Shown here piece by piece: positions 51,324 to 59,754 of a DNA stretch of 64,000 nt; position 1 is the first letter of the stretch; each line of letters begins with the position of its first letter. This DNA comes from Rhipicephalus microplus (Eukaryota; Arthropoda; Arachnida; Ixodida; Ixodidae), in contig NW_027464602.1 of assembly GCF_043290135.1 (NCBI RefSeq), positions 496,001 to 560,000 on the forward strand, read 5' to 3'. The notes under the pieces are model-generated. The model was not told where the DNA came from. It ran no database searches and saw only the letters and a program-made list of their open reading frames with translations. The translations under genes were made by a program, and so were the position numbers.

Positions 51324-54300
51324 CTAGATGTCAAGATCATTGGGCGAGTGGTACTGCTTCAGGCGTGCGACGTGTACGATGTCGCTGGCCCTAGGGGTGG
51401 ATGAAGACGGCGAGGCAGCAGGAGTGATTTCATAAGTGACGGGAGTCACCTCACGAAGCACTCTGTAGGGCCCTGTGTACCGAGAGAGCAGCTTGTCAGA
51501 CAGGCCAACGTGCCTGGTCGGAGACCACAGCAGAACCAACGTACCGGGCGAAAAGTGCACATCGCGGTGTCGTTGGTCGTACCGACGCCGTTGGTTTGCT
51601 TGGGAGGTCAGAAGGCGAGCACGAGCGGTTTCGCGTGCGTGGGCGGCCCGGCTGATGGCGTCCAGAGCATATTGTGAAGTTGGAGCTGCTGGTAACGGAA
51701 TCGTCGTATCGAGGGGTAATGTGGGTTCGCGGCCGAACAGCAAGAAAAAAGGGGAGTAACCAGCCGTGTCGTGGCGGGAAGAATTGTAGGCAAATGTCAC
51801 GTATGGTAAAGCGATGTCCCAGTCAGAGTGATCTGAGGAAACGTACTTTGCAAGCATGTCAGTTAGGGTTCGGTTCAGGCGTTCTGTGAGGCCATTTGTT
51901 TGCGGATGGTACGACGTAGTGAGCTTGTGGCGTGTTGCACAAGAGCGTAGAATGTCCGCTATGACTTTCGATAGAAATGTGCGGCCTCGGTCCGTGAGCA
52001 GCTGGCGTGGAGCACCATGTTGCAAGATCACGTCGTGTAGAAGAAAATCGGCGACGTCAGTGGCGCAACTTGTTGGAAGGGCGCGTGTGATTGCGTAGCG
52101 TGTGGCGTAGTCTGTGGCCACAGCTATCCACCTGTTGCCAGCAGAAGACAGAGGAAAAGGGCCGAGTAAGTCCAAGCCGACGCGAAAGAAAGGTTCAGTA
52201 GAAATATCGAGTGGTTGAAGGCGCCCAGCCGGAAGCGTCGATGGTGTTTTGCGGCGCTGACATTCCTCACACGCCGCGACGTATCTTCTGACGGACCGTG
52301 CCAGACCTGGCCAATAGAAGCGACGGCGAATCCGGTCGTATGTGCGGGACACACCCAGGTGACCGGCAGTAGGAACGTCATGAAGTTCGTGGAGTACAGC
52401 CAAGCGGAGGTGTTTGGGTATGGCAAGCAGCAGAGATGGGCCGTCTGGATGGAAGTTATGCCGGTATAATGTGCCATTCTGGAGTACGAACGAGCGATAG
52501 GATCGGTTCGATGGGGAGGAGTCGAGGCGCTCAATGATAGCTCGTAGGGCTGCATCACGGCGTTGCTCGTCGGCTATGTGGTTCAGTTGAGAAACGGAGC
52601 ACACGCAGGCGTCGTTGTCAGGTATGGTGGCCGATGGGTCAACTGGATAGCGAGAAAGGCAATCGGCGTCCTGGTGCAGGCGTCCAGACTTGTATATCAC
52701 AGAAAAGGTGTATTCTTGCAGTCGCAGAGCCCAGCGACCAAGTCGACCTGTAGGATCTCTTAAGGATGAAAGCCAGCAGAGCGCGTGGTGGTCGGTGACG
52801 ACGGAAAAGTGAGTGCCATATAAATATGGACGGAATTTTGAGACCGCCCAGACAAGAGCAAGGCATTCTCGCTCTGTGATCGAATAGTTACGCTCTGCAG
52901 GTGTGAGGAGGCGGCTAGCATACGCGATAACGCGGTCGTGTCCCTGTTGGCATTGGGCGAGAACGGCTCCGATACCGTGACCACTGGCATCAGTTCGGAC
53001 CTCAGTTCGGGCAGATGGGTCAAAGTGGGCGAGGATAGGGGGCGTCGTCAAAAGTGTTATGAGGTGAGAGAAGGCGGCAGCTTGAGTGGACCCCCACGAA
53101 AATGGAACGCCTTTCTTCAAAAGATCGGTAAGTGGTTGGGCGATTGCCGCAAAATCTTTCACGAACCGCCTAAAGTAGGAGCAAAGTCCCACAAAGCTCC
53201 GGACATCTTTGGCGGATTGGGGTACTGGGAAATTCGTGACGGCACGAATTTTCTCAGGGTCCGGTCTCACACCAGAAGCATCGACAAGGTGGCCCAGCAC
53301 GGTAATCTGTCGGCGGCCGAAGTGACACTTCGAGGAGTTCAACTGGAGGCCAGCTTTGCGGAAGACGTCGAGAATGGCCGACAGACGCTCAAGGTGGGTC
53401 TCAAACGTAGGTGCAAATACGAGGACGTCGTCTAGGTAACACAGGCATGTTGACCATTTGAACCCGTGTAGCAGAGAGTCCATCATACGTTCGAACGTGG
53501 CGGGGGCATTGCATAGGCCGAAGGGCATAACCTTGAATTGGTATAGGCCATCTGGAGTGATGAAGGCGGTCTTTTCTTGGTCTTTCTCGTCTACGGCAAT
53601 CTGCCAATAACCAGAACGAAGGTCGATGGATGAAAAGTAGCGTGCGCCGTGGAGACAATCGAGGGCGTCATCAATACGTGGTAAAGGATACACGTCCTTT
53701 TTGGTGATTCGATTTAGATGCCGGTAATCGATGCAAAAACGCCATGTGTTGTCCTTCTTTTTAACCAGGACGACGGGTGACGCCCATGGGCTTGATGAGG
53801 GCTCAATAATGCCTTTAGTTAACATCTTATTCACTTCAGCTTGAATAATCTGGCGCTCCGACGCGGACACGCGATACGGTCGACGGTGAATGGGAGCAGC
53901 ATCACCGGTGTTGATGCGGTGCTTTACAAGAGAAGTTTGGCCGAGTGGGCGGTCGTCAAGGTCGAAGATGTCACGGTAGGAAGCTAGAAGGCGTGCGAGA
54001 GCGGCTGATTGCGCTGGGGGAAGGTCAGGGTCGATCATGGGACGTATTGACATGTCGAGGCATGTGGCATCGAGTGGGCGACAAGGAAAATTGGGGCATG
54101 CGTCGGCTGCGAAAGTGGTGACGTGATCATCGGCTAAGGACCGCAACGTGGCAATTAGGATGCCTTCAGGGAGGACTTGCTTTGTGAAGCCGAAATTTAT
54201 GACGGGTAGACGGGTCCGGTTGGAGGCTACAGTTACGATGCAGTGAGGGACGGTGACGTCACGTGCCAGTAGGACATCAGGAATCGGCGTGACGATGTAA

Positions 54301-54857
54301 TTCCCATCCAATACGGGTGAGGTCGTGGCGAATTCGGTGAATGTGAGGGCTTTAGGCGGTAAGCGGAGGAAGTCTGTGGCAGAAAGGCCGTGTTGAGGTT
54401 CAGGGTGAATATCCGGCTGAAGAGGAAGGTCTAAGCAAAGAGTACCAGCGGAACAGTCGATCAGAGCAGAATGGGTCGACAGGAAGTCCATCCCTAAGAT
54501 GAGGTCATGAGGACAGTTCTGGAGCACCGTGAATAGAACAGGGATGTAACGGTCGGCGATGCGTATGCGAGCCGTACACATGCCAATGACAGGAACAGTG
54601 CCGCCATCGGCCACACGTACAGCTTCGGTAGCAGGGGGCGTGAGTACTTTTCTTAAGCGGCGACAAAGATGAACGCTGATTATGGATACATGAGCGCCAG
54701 TATCGACTAGTGCCGACAGAGAAATACCGTCCACGTGTACATCGACAAGATTTTTGTTCGTATGAAGCGTCAATGGAGGGTTTGGTTCAGACAGGGATGA
54801 TGCAGCACTACCTCCAGGGGCTGCACTGTCTAGTTTTCCGTCGGGTACGATGAAAAG
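51324..54857 (-). CDS. pol: Pol polyprotein: protease, RT, RNase H, integrase
   Basis: Open for 1177 codons, with no ATG near the beginning, so translation probably enters by -1 frameshift from gag. Positions count from the frame opening. Aspartic protease: ALVDTGAHVSII with D52. RT: SSIDLRSGYWQ (D412) and the catalytic YLDD at 474-477. RNase H: D623 in RTDASGHG, E664, D689 in TDHHAL. Integrase: zinc-binding H826/H833/C863/C866, catalytic D896, D956 and E992 with 35 residues between the last two (D,D35E), then a GPY/F module at 1129-1131. No chromodomain is evident after it. All key residues are present and there is no stop or frameshift, so the enzyme could be active. Domain order identifies Ty3/gypsy; I do not assign a clade. 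Confidence 0.95.
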   Translation of the reverse strand, partial: LFIVPDGKLDSAAPGGSAASSLSEPNPPLTLHTNKNLVDVHVDGISLSALVDTGAHVSIISVHLCRRLRKVLTPPATEAVRVADGGTVPVIGMCTARIRIADRYIPVLFTVLQNCPHDLILGMDFLSTHSALIDCSAGTLCLDLPLQPDIHPEPQHGLSATDFLRLPPKALTFTEFATTSPVLDGNYIVTPIPDVLLARDVTVPHCIVTVASNRTRLPVINFGFTKQVLPEGILIATLRSLADDHVTTFAADACPNFPCRPLDATCLDMSIRPMIDPDLPPAQSAALARLLASYRDIFDLDDRPLGQTSLVKHRINTGDAAPIHRRPYRVSASERQIIQAEVNKMLTKGIIEPSSSPWASPVVLVKKKDNTWRFCIDYRHLNRITKKDVYPLPRIDDALDCLHGARYFSSIDLRSGYWQIAVDEKDQEKTAFITPDGLYQFKVMPFGLCNAPATFERMMDSLLHGFKWSTCLCYLDDVLVFAPTFETHLERLSAILDVFRKAGLQLNSSKCHFGRRQITVLGHLVDASGVRPDPEKIRAVTNFPVPQSAKDVRSFVGLCSYFRRFVKDFAAIAQPLTDLLKKGVPFSWGSTQAAAFSHLITLLTTPPILAHFDPSARTEVRTDASGHGIGAVLAQCQQGHDRVIAYASRLLTPAERNYSITERECLALVWAVSKFRPYLYGTHFSVVTDHHALCWLSSLRDPTGRLGRWALRLQEYTFSVIYKSGRLHQDADCLSRYPVDPSATIPDNDACVCSVSQLNHIADEQRRDAALRAIIERLDSSPSNRSYRSFVLQNGTLYRHNFHPDGPSLLLAIPKHLRLAVLHELHDVPTAGHLGVSRTYDRIRRRFYWPGLARSVRRYVAACEECQRRKTPSTLPAGRLQPLDISTEPFFRVGLDLLGPFPLSSAGNRWIAVATDYATRYAITRALPTSCATDVADFLLHDVILQHGAPRQLLTDRGRTFLSKVIADILRSCATRHKLTTSYHPQTNGLTERLNRTLTDMLAKYVSSDHSDWDIALPYVTFAYNSSRHDTAGYSPFFLLFGREPTLPLDTTIPLPAAPTSQYALDAISRAAHARETARARLLTSQANQRRRYDQRHRDVHFSPGTLVLLWSPTRHVGLSDKLLSRYTGPYRVLREVTPVTYEITPAASPSSSTPRASDIVHVARLKQYHSPNDLDI

Positions 54858-56014
54858 TTAGGCGGCGAGTGATGGCGGCGTGGCTGGGGCGACGGGGAAC
54901 GACGGCGTTGAGGGGACGGAGAACGAGCAGGAAGGCGGCTGTTAGACGTGTCGAAAGCAGGGGCGGTACGGCTGGACGAATACCGGCGAAGATCTTCATA
55001 TGGGCTATAAGGTGCGAAAAACTGGCTCCTATGTGGCGGCGTCCAGGAGGCACGGCAGTAGCGGGAGACATGTCCAACGCGGTGGCACCGGAAGCAGATC
55101 GGTTTGTCGTCAGGAGTTCGCCATTCCGCCGGGTTGCGAGATCGTGGAGCAACAAATGGGTCACGTCGAGGTGCATTAATGGGAATTGGTCTGGAGGAGG
55201 GGCAAGAGATGGGGCAAGCATCAGGGAACCCGCGGTTGGCGAATTCTTGTCGTACGACCGCCTGAATAACGGAGATCGCGGGGGTTGTCGGTATCGTATG
55301 TTCGAAAGAAGTGGGCTGAAGCGGCGCTGGACTTGCTGCTTCAAGTTCCCGTCGAACGATACGCGTTACACTCTGCTCAAAGGGCGGTGTGACGGTAGAA
55401 TCGGAGCAGGTGGACGTAGCCGCCGTGTTTGGCAACCGAGAAAAAGGAGGGCGCACCCGACGGCTTTTTGCTGTTTCGAAACGGCGGCATTCTTGAATTA
55501 CACGGTCGATGGTCGAGACGTTAGTGTACACCAGCAAATTGAAGGCGTCGTCCGCGATCCCCTTCAAAACGTGTCCAACCTTTTCAGCCTCAGACATCGC
55601 CTCGTCCACTTTTCGGCAAAGAGCGAGAACTTCTTGGATGTATGACACATACGATTCAGTTGGCGACTGGACACGGGTAGCCAGCTCCTGTCGTGCAGCT
55701 GCGTGGCGACCGGTCGGGTCCCCAAAGATGTCACGTAGCTTCTCCTTGAACGTGTCCCAGCTGGTGAGTTCGGACTCATTTGTCTCGTACCAGACACGCG
55801 GGGTTCCGTCCAAGTAGAAGAGAACATTAGCGAGCATCATGGTAGGGTCCCAACGGTGAGTTTGACTGACCCGTTCATAAAGGCGAAGCCATTTGTCGAC
55901 GTCGAGGCCAGGTTGCGCAGAAAATGTCCCGGGATCACGTGGTGTTTGGACGGCGACAAAGGTTGTCGGAGAAGCCGCAGATGATGAAGCGGACGCGTTG
56001 TCACTGGAAGCCAT
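54830..56014 (-). CDS. gag: Gag polyprotein of the Ty3/gypsy element
   Basis: 394 codons from the ATG at 56014, chosen because it is the first in-frame ATG downstream of the primer-binding site. The frame is open further up to an ATG at 56110 inside the LTR, but using that would translate the primer site. Residues of about 38-185 are a retrotransposon Gag capsid domain (VWYETNESELTSWDTFKEKL, then a helical region with CRKVDEAMSEAEKVGHVLKG). A single CCHC zinc knuckle, CFRCHRVGHVSRYC, lies at residues 307-320 and would bind RNA. The C-terminus is rich in Ser, Pro and Arg (RSPSPQRRRSPSPQPRR). Role: particle assembly and packaging of element RNA. It ends at a TAG that overlaps the pol frame by 28 nt. 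Confidence 0.9.
   Translation of the reverse strand: MASSDNASASSSAASPTTFVAVQTPRDPGTFSAQPGLDVDKWLRLYERVSQTHRWDPTMMLANVLFYLDGTPRVWYETNESELTSWDTFKEKLRDIFGDPTGRHAAARQELATRVQSPTESYVSYIQEVLALCRKVDEAMSEAEKVGHVLKGIADDAFNLLVYTNVSTIDRVIQECRRFETAKSRRVRPPFSRLPNTAATSTCSDSTVTPPFEQSVTRIVRRELEAASPAPLQPTSFEHTIPTTPAISVIQAVVRQEFANRGFPDACPISCPSSRPIPINAPRRDPFVAPRSRNPAEWRTPDDKPICFRCHRVGHVSRYCRASWTPPHRSQFFAPYSPYEDLRRYSSSRTAPAFDTSNSRLPARSPSPQRRRSPSPQPRRHHSPPNFSSYPTEN
54833..54839 (-). promoter_or_regulatory. Candidate -1 frameshift site at the gag/pol overlap
   Basis: The gag frame ends ACG-GAA-AAC-TAG. Slipping back one base on GGAAAAC turns GAA-AAC into GGA-AAA, after which the pol frame continues CTA-GAC. The A-site AAC to AAA slip is classical, the P-site change is less perfect. 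It lies inside the only 28-nt window where both frames are open (54830-54857). Confidence 0.5.
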
Positions 56015-56070
56015 GGCGGGAAGCTGGAGGATGCGGCCACTGCGGAGCTGCGTGGTGAGGACGGGGATCG

Positions 56071-56084
56071 TTCCACCTCCACCA
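56071..56084 (-). promoter_or_regulatory. Probable primer-binding site of the gypsy element
   Basis: On minus, after the 5' LTR and TATT, comes TGGTGGAGGTGGAA. It starts with TGG as a primer-binding site should and implies a tRNA ending TTCCACCTCCA-CCA. I cannot assign that end to a tRNA with confidence. Confidence 0.5.
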
Positions 56085-56088
56085 AATA

Positions 56089-56262
56089 TGTTACGTGAGT
56101 AACGAGACAAAGTATTGCGAATATATTCGAAAAATATATTTGCAAGAGCGGCTGCAGCACTGGCCAGTCTGGCTCCGAGCTCGAGCAGCCAGCGAGCCTC
56201 ATCTTCTTCGTCGGGCGCACACGCGCATTCGCACTATGGTTTGTGGCAGCCTACAGGTAGCA
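56089..56262 (-). repeat. 5' LTR of the gypsy element
   Basis: 174 bp, TG...CA ends. The edge carries a short inverted repeat GTTAC-GTGA-GTAAC (56090-56103). An A/T-rich AAATATATTT stretch (about 56131-56142) lies about 45 bp from the internal end. Confidence 0.93.
56131..56142 (-). promoter_or_regulatory. Candidate TATA-like element in the 5' LTR
   Basis: On minus the LTR reads GCAAATATATTTTTCG; this is the only TATA-like stretch in the 174 bp. If used, transcription would start close to the LTR end, leaving a very short R-U5. Weak evidence from composition alone. Confidence 0.3.
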
Positions 56263-56266
56263 ATAT
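56263..56266. repeat. Target-site duplication, right (ATAT)
   Basis: Second ATAT, continuing into CTTCAAAGCTATTACCGC of the interrupted monomer, a form seen elsewhere in the array (for example near 19695). Confidence 0.88.
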
Positions 56267-56303
56267 CTTCAAAGCTATTACCGCAAAGAAAAAAGCAACA
56301 CAC

Positions 56304-56377
56304 CACTCCCGGAAGGGCTCGAAACTCCAACCTTTCGGTTATCAGCCGATCATGCTAGCCAATTGCGCCACGGAGAC
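56304..56377 (-). tRNA. tRNA-like head with Ile-type anticodon GAT (independent)
   Basis: ATC at 56341-56343 on plus, but in a different monomer type (GGAGT T arm, 'catgctagcc' D arm), so the same anticodon change arose separately. It is the first complete head to the right of the gypsy element; sister copies of this monomer elsewhere (for example near 18010) keep GTT. Confidence 0.45.
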
Positions 56378-56744
56378 AGTCCTGCTTCACTCTCACCACC
56401 ATCAGAACATATCTTCAAAGCTATCAGCACAAAGAAAAAAAAGCGCCCCAGCATCACCGGGTGGGTTCGAACTTCCAACCTTTCGGTTAACAGCCGATCG
56501 CGCTAGCCAATTGCGCCAAGGAGACAGTCGTGCTCCACTCTCACCATCATCAGAACATATCTTCAAAGCTATCAGCGCAAAGAAAAAAGCAACACACCAC
56601 TCCAGGAGGGCTCGAAACTCCAACCTTCCGGTTAACAGGCGATCGCGCTAGCCAATGGCGCCACGGAGACAGTCCTGCTCCACTCTCACCTTCATCAGAA
56701 CATATCTTCAAAGCTATCAGCCCAAGGAAAAAAAAGCACTGCAC

Positions 56745-56818
56745 CACCACCAGGTGGGCTCGAACCTCCAACCTTTCGGTTAAAAGCCGATCGCGCTAGC
56801 CCATTGCGCCACGGAGAC
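56745..56818 (-). tRNA. tRNA-like head with Lys-type anticodon TTT (independent)
   Basis: AAA at 56782-56784 on plus, in the 'aggtgggctcgaacc' monomer type with D loop AATGGGCTA. This is a separate occurrence from the pair at 32.7/42.4 kb; sister copies near 18450 and 23145 keep GTT. Confidence 0.4.
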
Positions 56819-59680
56819 AGTCTTGCTCCACTCTCACCACCATCAGAACATATCTTCAAAGCTATCAGCGCAAAGAAAAAAGCAACACACCACTCCCGGG
56901 AGGGCTCGAAACTCCAACCTTTCGGTCAACAGCCGATCACGCTATCCAATTACGCCACGGAGGCAGTCCTGCTCCACTCTCACCACCATCAGAACATATC
57001 TTCAAAGCTATCAGCCCACAGAAAAAAGCGCCGCGCAACCACCGCTTAGGCTCGAACCTCCAACTTTTCGGTTAACAGCCGATCGCGCTAGCCAATTGCG
57101 CCACGGCGACAGTCCTGCTCCACTCTCACCATCATCAGAACATATCTTCAAAGCTATCAGCGCAAGGAAAAAAAGCGCTGCACCACCACCAGGTGGGCTC
57201 GAACCTCCAACCTTTCGGTTAACAGCCGATCGCGCTAGCCCATTGCGCCACGGAGACAGTCTTGCTCAACTCTCACCACCATCAGAACATATCTTCAAAG
57301 CTGTCAGCGCAAAGAAAAAAGCAACACACCACTCCCGGGAGGGCTCGAAACTCCAACCTTTCGGTCAACAGCCGATCGCCCTAGCCAATCGCGCCACGGA
57401 GACAGTACTGCTCCACTCTCACCACCATCAGAACATATCATCAAAGCTATCAGCCCAAAGAAAAAAAAGCGCCATACCACCACCGGGTGGGCTCGAACCT
57501 CCGACCTTTTGATTAACAGCCCATCGCGCTATCCAATTGCGCCATGGAGAAAGTCCTGCACCACTCTCACCACCATCAGAACATATCTTCAAAGCTATCA
57601 GCCCAAAGAAAAAAAAGCACCGCACCACCACCGGGTGGGCTCGAACCTCCAACTTTTCGGTTAACAGCCGATCACGCTAGCCAATTGCGCCAAGGAGACA
57701 GTCGTGCTCCACTCTCACCATCATCAGAACATATCTTCAAAGCTATCAGCGCAAAGAAAAAAGCAACACACCACTCCAGGAGGGCTCGAAACTCCAACCT
57801 TCCGGTTAACAGGCGATCGCGCTAGCCAATGGCGCCACGGAGACAGTCCTGCTCCACTCTTACCACCATTAGAACATATCTTCAAAGCTATCAGCCCAAA
57901 GAAAAAAAAGCGCCCCAGCATCACCGGGTGGGCTTGAACCTCCAACCTTTCGTTTAACAGCCGATCGCGCTAGCCAATTGCGCCACGAAGACAGTCCTGC
58001 TCCACTCTCACCACCATCAGAACATATCTTCAAAGCTATTACCGCAAAGAAAAAAGCAACACACCACTCCCGGAAGGGCTCGAAACTCCAACCTTTCGGT
58101 TAACAGCCGATCATGCTAGCCAATTGCGCCACGGAGACAGTCCTGCTTCACTCTCACCACCATCAGAACATATCTTCAAAGCTATCAGCACAAAGAAAAA
58201 AAAGCGCCTCAGCATCACCGGGTGGGTTCGAACTTCCAACCTTTCGGTTAACAGCCGATCGCGCTAGCCAACTGCGCCAAGGAGACAGTCGTGCTCCACT
58301 CTCACCACCATCAGAACATATCTTCAAAGCTATCAGCGCAAAGAAAAAAGCAACACACCACTCCAGAAAGGGCTCGAAACTCCAACCTTTCGGTTAACAG
58401 CCGATCGCGCTAGCCAATGGCGCCACGGAGACAGTCCTGCTCCACTCTTACCACCATTAGAACATATCTTCAAAGCTATCAGCCCAAAGAAAAAAAAGTG
58501 CCGCACCACCAACGGGTGGGCTCGAACCTCCGACCTTTTGATTAACAGCCCATCGCGCTATCCAATTGCGCCATGGAGAAAGTCCTGCACCACTCTCACC
58601 ACCATCAGAACATATCTTCAAAGCTATCAGCCCAAAGAAAAAAAAGCGCCGCACCACCACCGGGTGGGCTCGAACCTCCAACTTTTCGGTTAACAGCCGA
58701 TCACGCTAGCCAATTGCGCCAAGGAGACAGTCGTGCTCCACTCTCACCATCATCAGAACATATCTTCAAAGCTATCAGCGCAAAGAAAAAAGCAACACAC
58801 CACTCCAGGAGGGCTCGAAACTCCAACCTTCCGGTTAACAGGCGATCGCGCTAGCCAATGGCGCCACGGAGACAGTCCTGCTCCACTCTCACCATCATCA
58901 GAACATATCTTCAAAGCTATCAGCCCAAGGAAAAAAAAGCGCTGCACCACCACCAGGTGGGCTCGAACCTCCAACCTTTCGGTTAACAGCCGATCGCGCT
59001 AGCCCATTGCGCCACGGAGACAGTCTTGCTCCACTCTCACCACCATCAGAACATATCTTCAAAGCTATCAGCGCAAAGAAAAAAGCAACACACCACTCCC
59101 GGGAGGGCTCGAAACTCCAACCTTTCGGTCAACAGCCGATCACGCTATCCAATTGCGCCACGGAGACAGTCCTGCTCCACTCTCACCACCATCAGAACAT
59201 ATCTTCAAAGCTATCAGCCCACAGAAAAAAAGCGCCGCGCAACCACCGCTTAGGCTCGGACCTCCAACTTTTCGGTTAACAGCCGATCGCGCTAGCCAAT
59301 TGCGCCACGGAGACAGTCCTGCTCCACTCTCACCATCATCAGAACATATCTTCAAAGCTATCAGCGCAAGGAAAAAAAGCGCCGCACCACCACCAGGTGG
59401 GCTCGAACCTCCAACCTTTCGGTTAACAGCCGATCGCGCTAGCCCATTGCGCCACGGAGACAGTCTTGCTCAACTCTCACCACCATCAGAACATATCTTC
59501 AAAGCTGTCAGCGCAAAGAAAAAAGCAACACACCACTCCAGGGAGGGCTCGAAACTCCAACCTTTTGATTAACAGCCCATCGCGCTATCCAATTGCGCCA
59601 TGGAGAAAGTCCTGCACCACTCTCACCACCATCAGAACATATCTTCAAAGCTATCAGCCCAAAGAAAAAAAGCGCCGCAC

Positions 59681-59754
59681 CACCAACGGGTGGGCTCGAG
59701 CCTCCGAATTTCCGGTTGACAGCTGATCACGCTCGCCAGTTGCGCCACGGAGAC
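59681..59754 (-). tRNA. tRNA-like head with Asp-type anticodon GTC (copy 4)
   Basis: GAC at 59718-59720 on plus. It carries an extra private change ('cctccgaattt' on plus), so it has diverged slightly from copies 1-3. Confidence 0.45.

Larger units (their letters stand above)
51113..56262 (-). mobile_element. Full-length Ty3/gypsy LTR retrotransposon
   Basis: A 5150-bp element read on the minus strand: 174-bp LTRs (56089-56262 is 5', 51113-51286 is 3'), then gag and pol in the order protease-RT-RNase H-integrase, which defines Ty3/gypsy (Metaviridae). It is flanked by the 4-bp target duplication ATAT (51109-51112, 56263-56266). LTRs differ at one base that I could find (GCGGTTGC versus GCGGCTGC on plus). 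Both coding frames are free of stops, so it is young and possibly autonomous. No env-like ORF follows pol: the integrase stop is within about 40 bp of the 3' LTR. It has the same transcriptional direction as the tRNA-like monomers. Confidence 0.95.

Noticed and set aside
51113..51330. An env-like gene after pol in the gypsy element
   Set aside because: Only about 40 bp separate the pol stop from the 3' LTR.
54808..55344. A 178-codon minus-strand ORF overlapping the end of gag as an extra element protein
   Set aside because: It is in a third frame within gag's Ser/Pro/Arg-rich tail, where composition favours open alternative frames, and it has no known domain.
54869..55645. A 258-codon plus-strand ORF opposite gag
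   Set aside because: It is antisense to the conserved gag frame and low in recognisable motifs. It is best explained as a shadow of GC-rich coding sequence.
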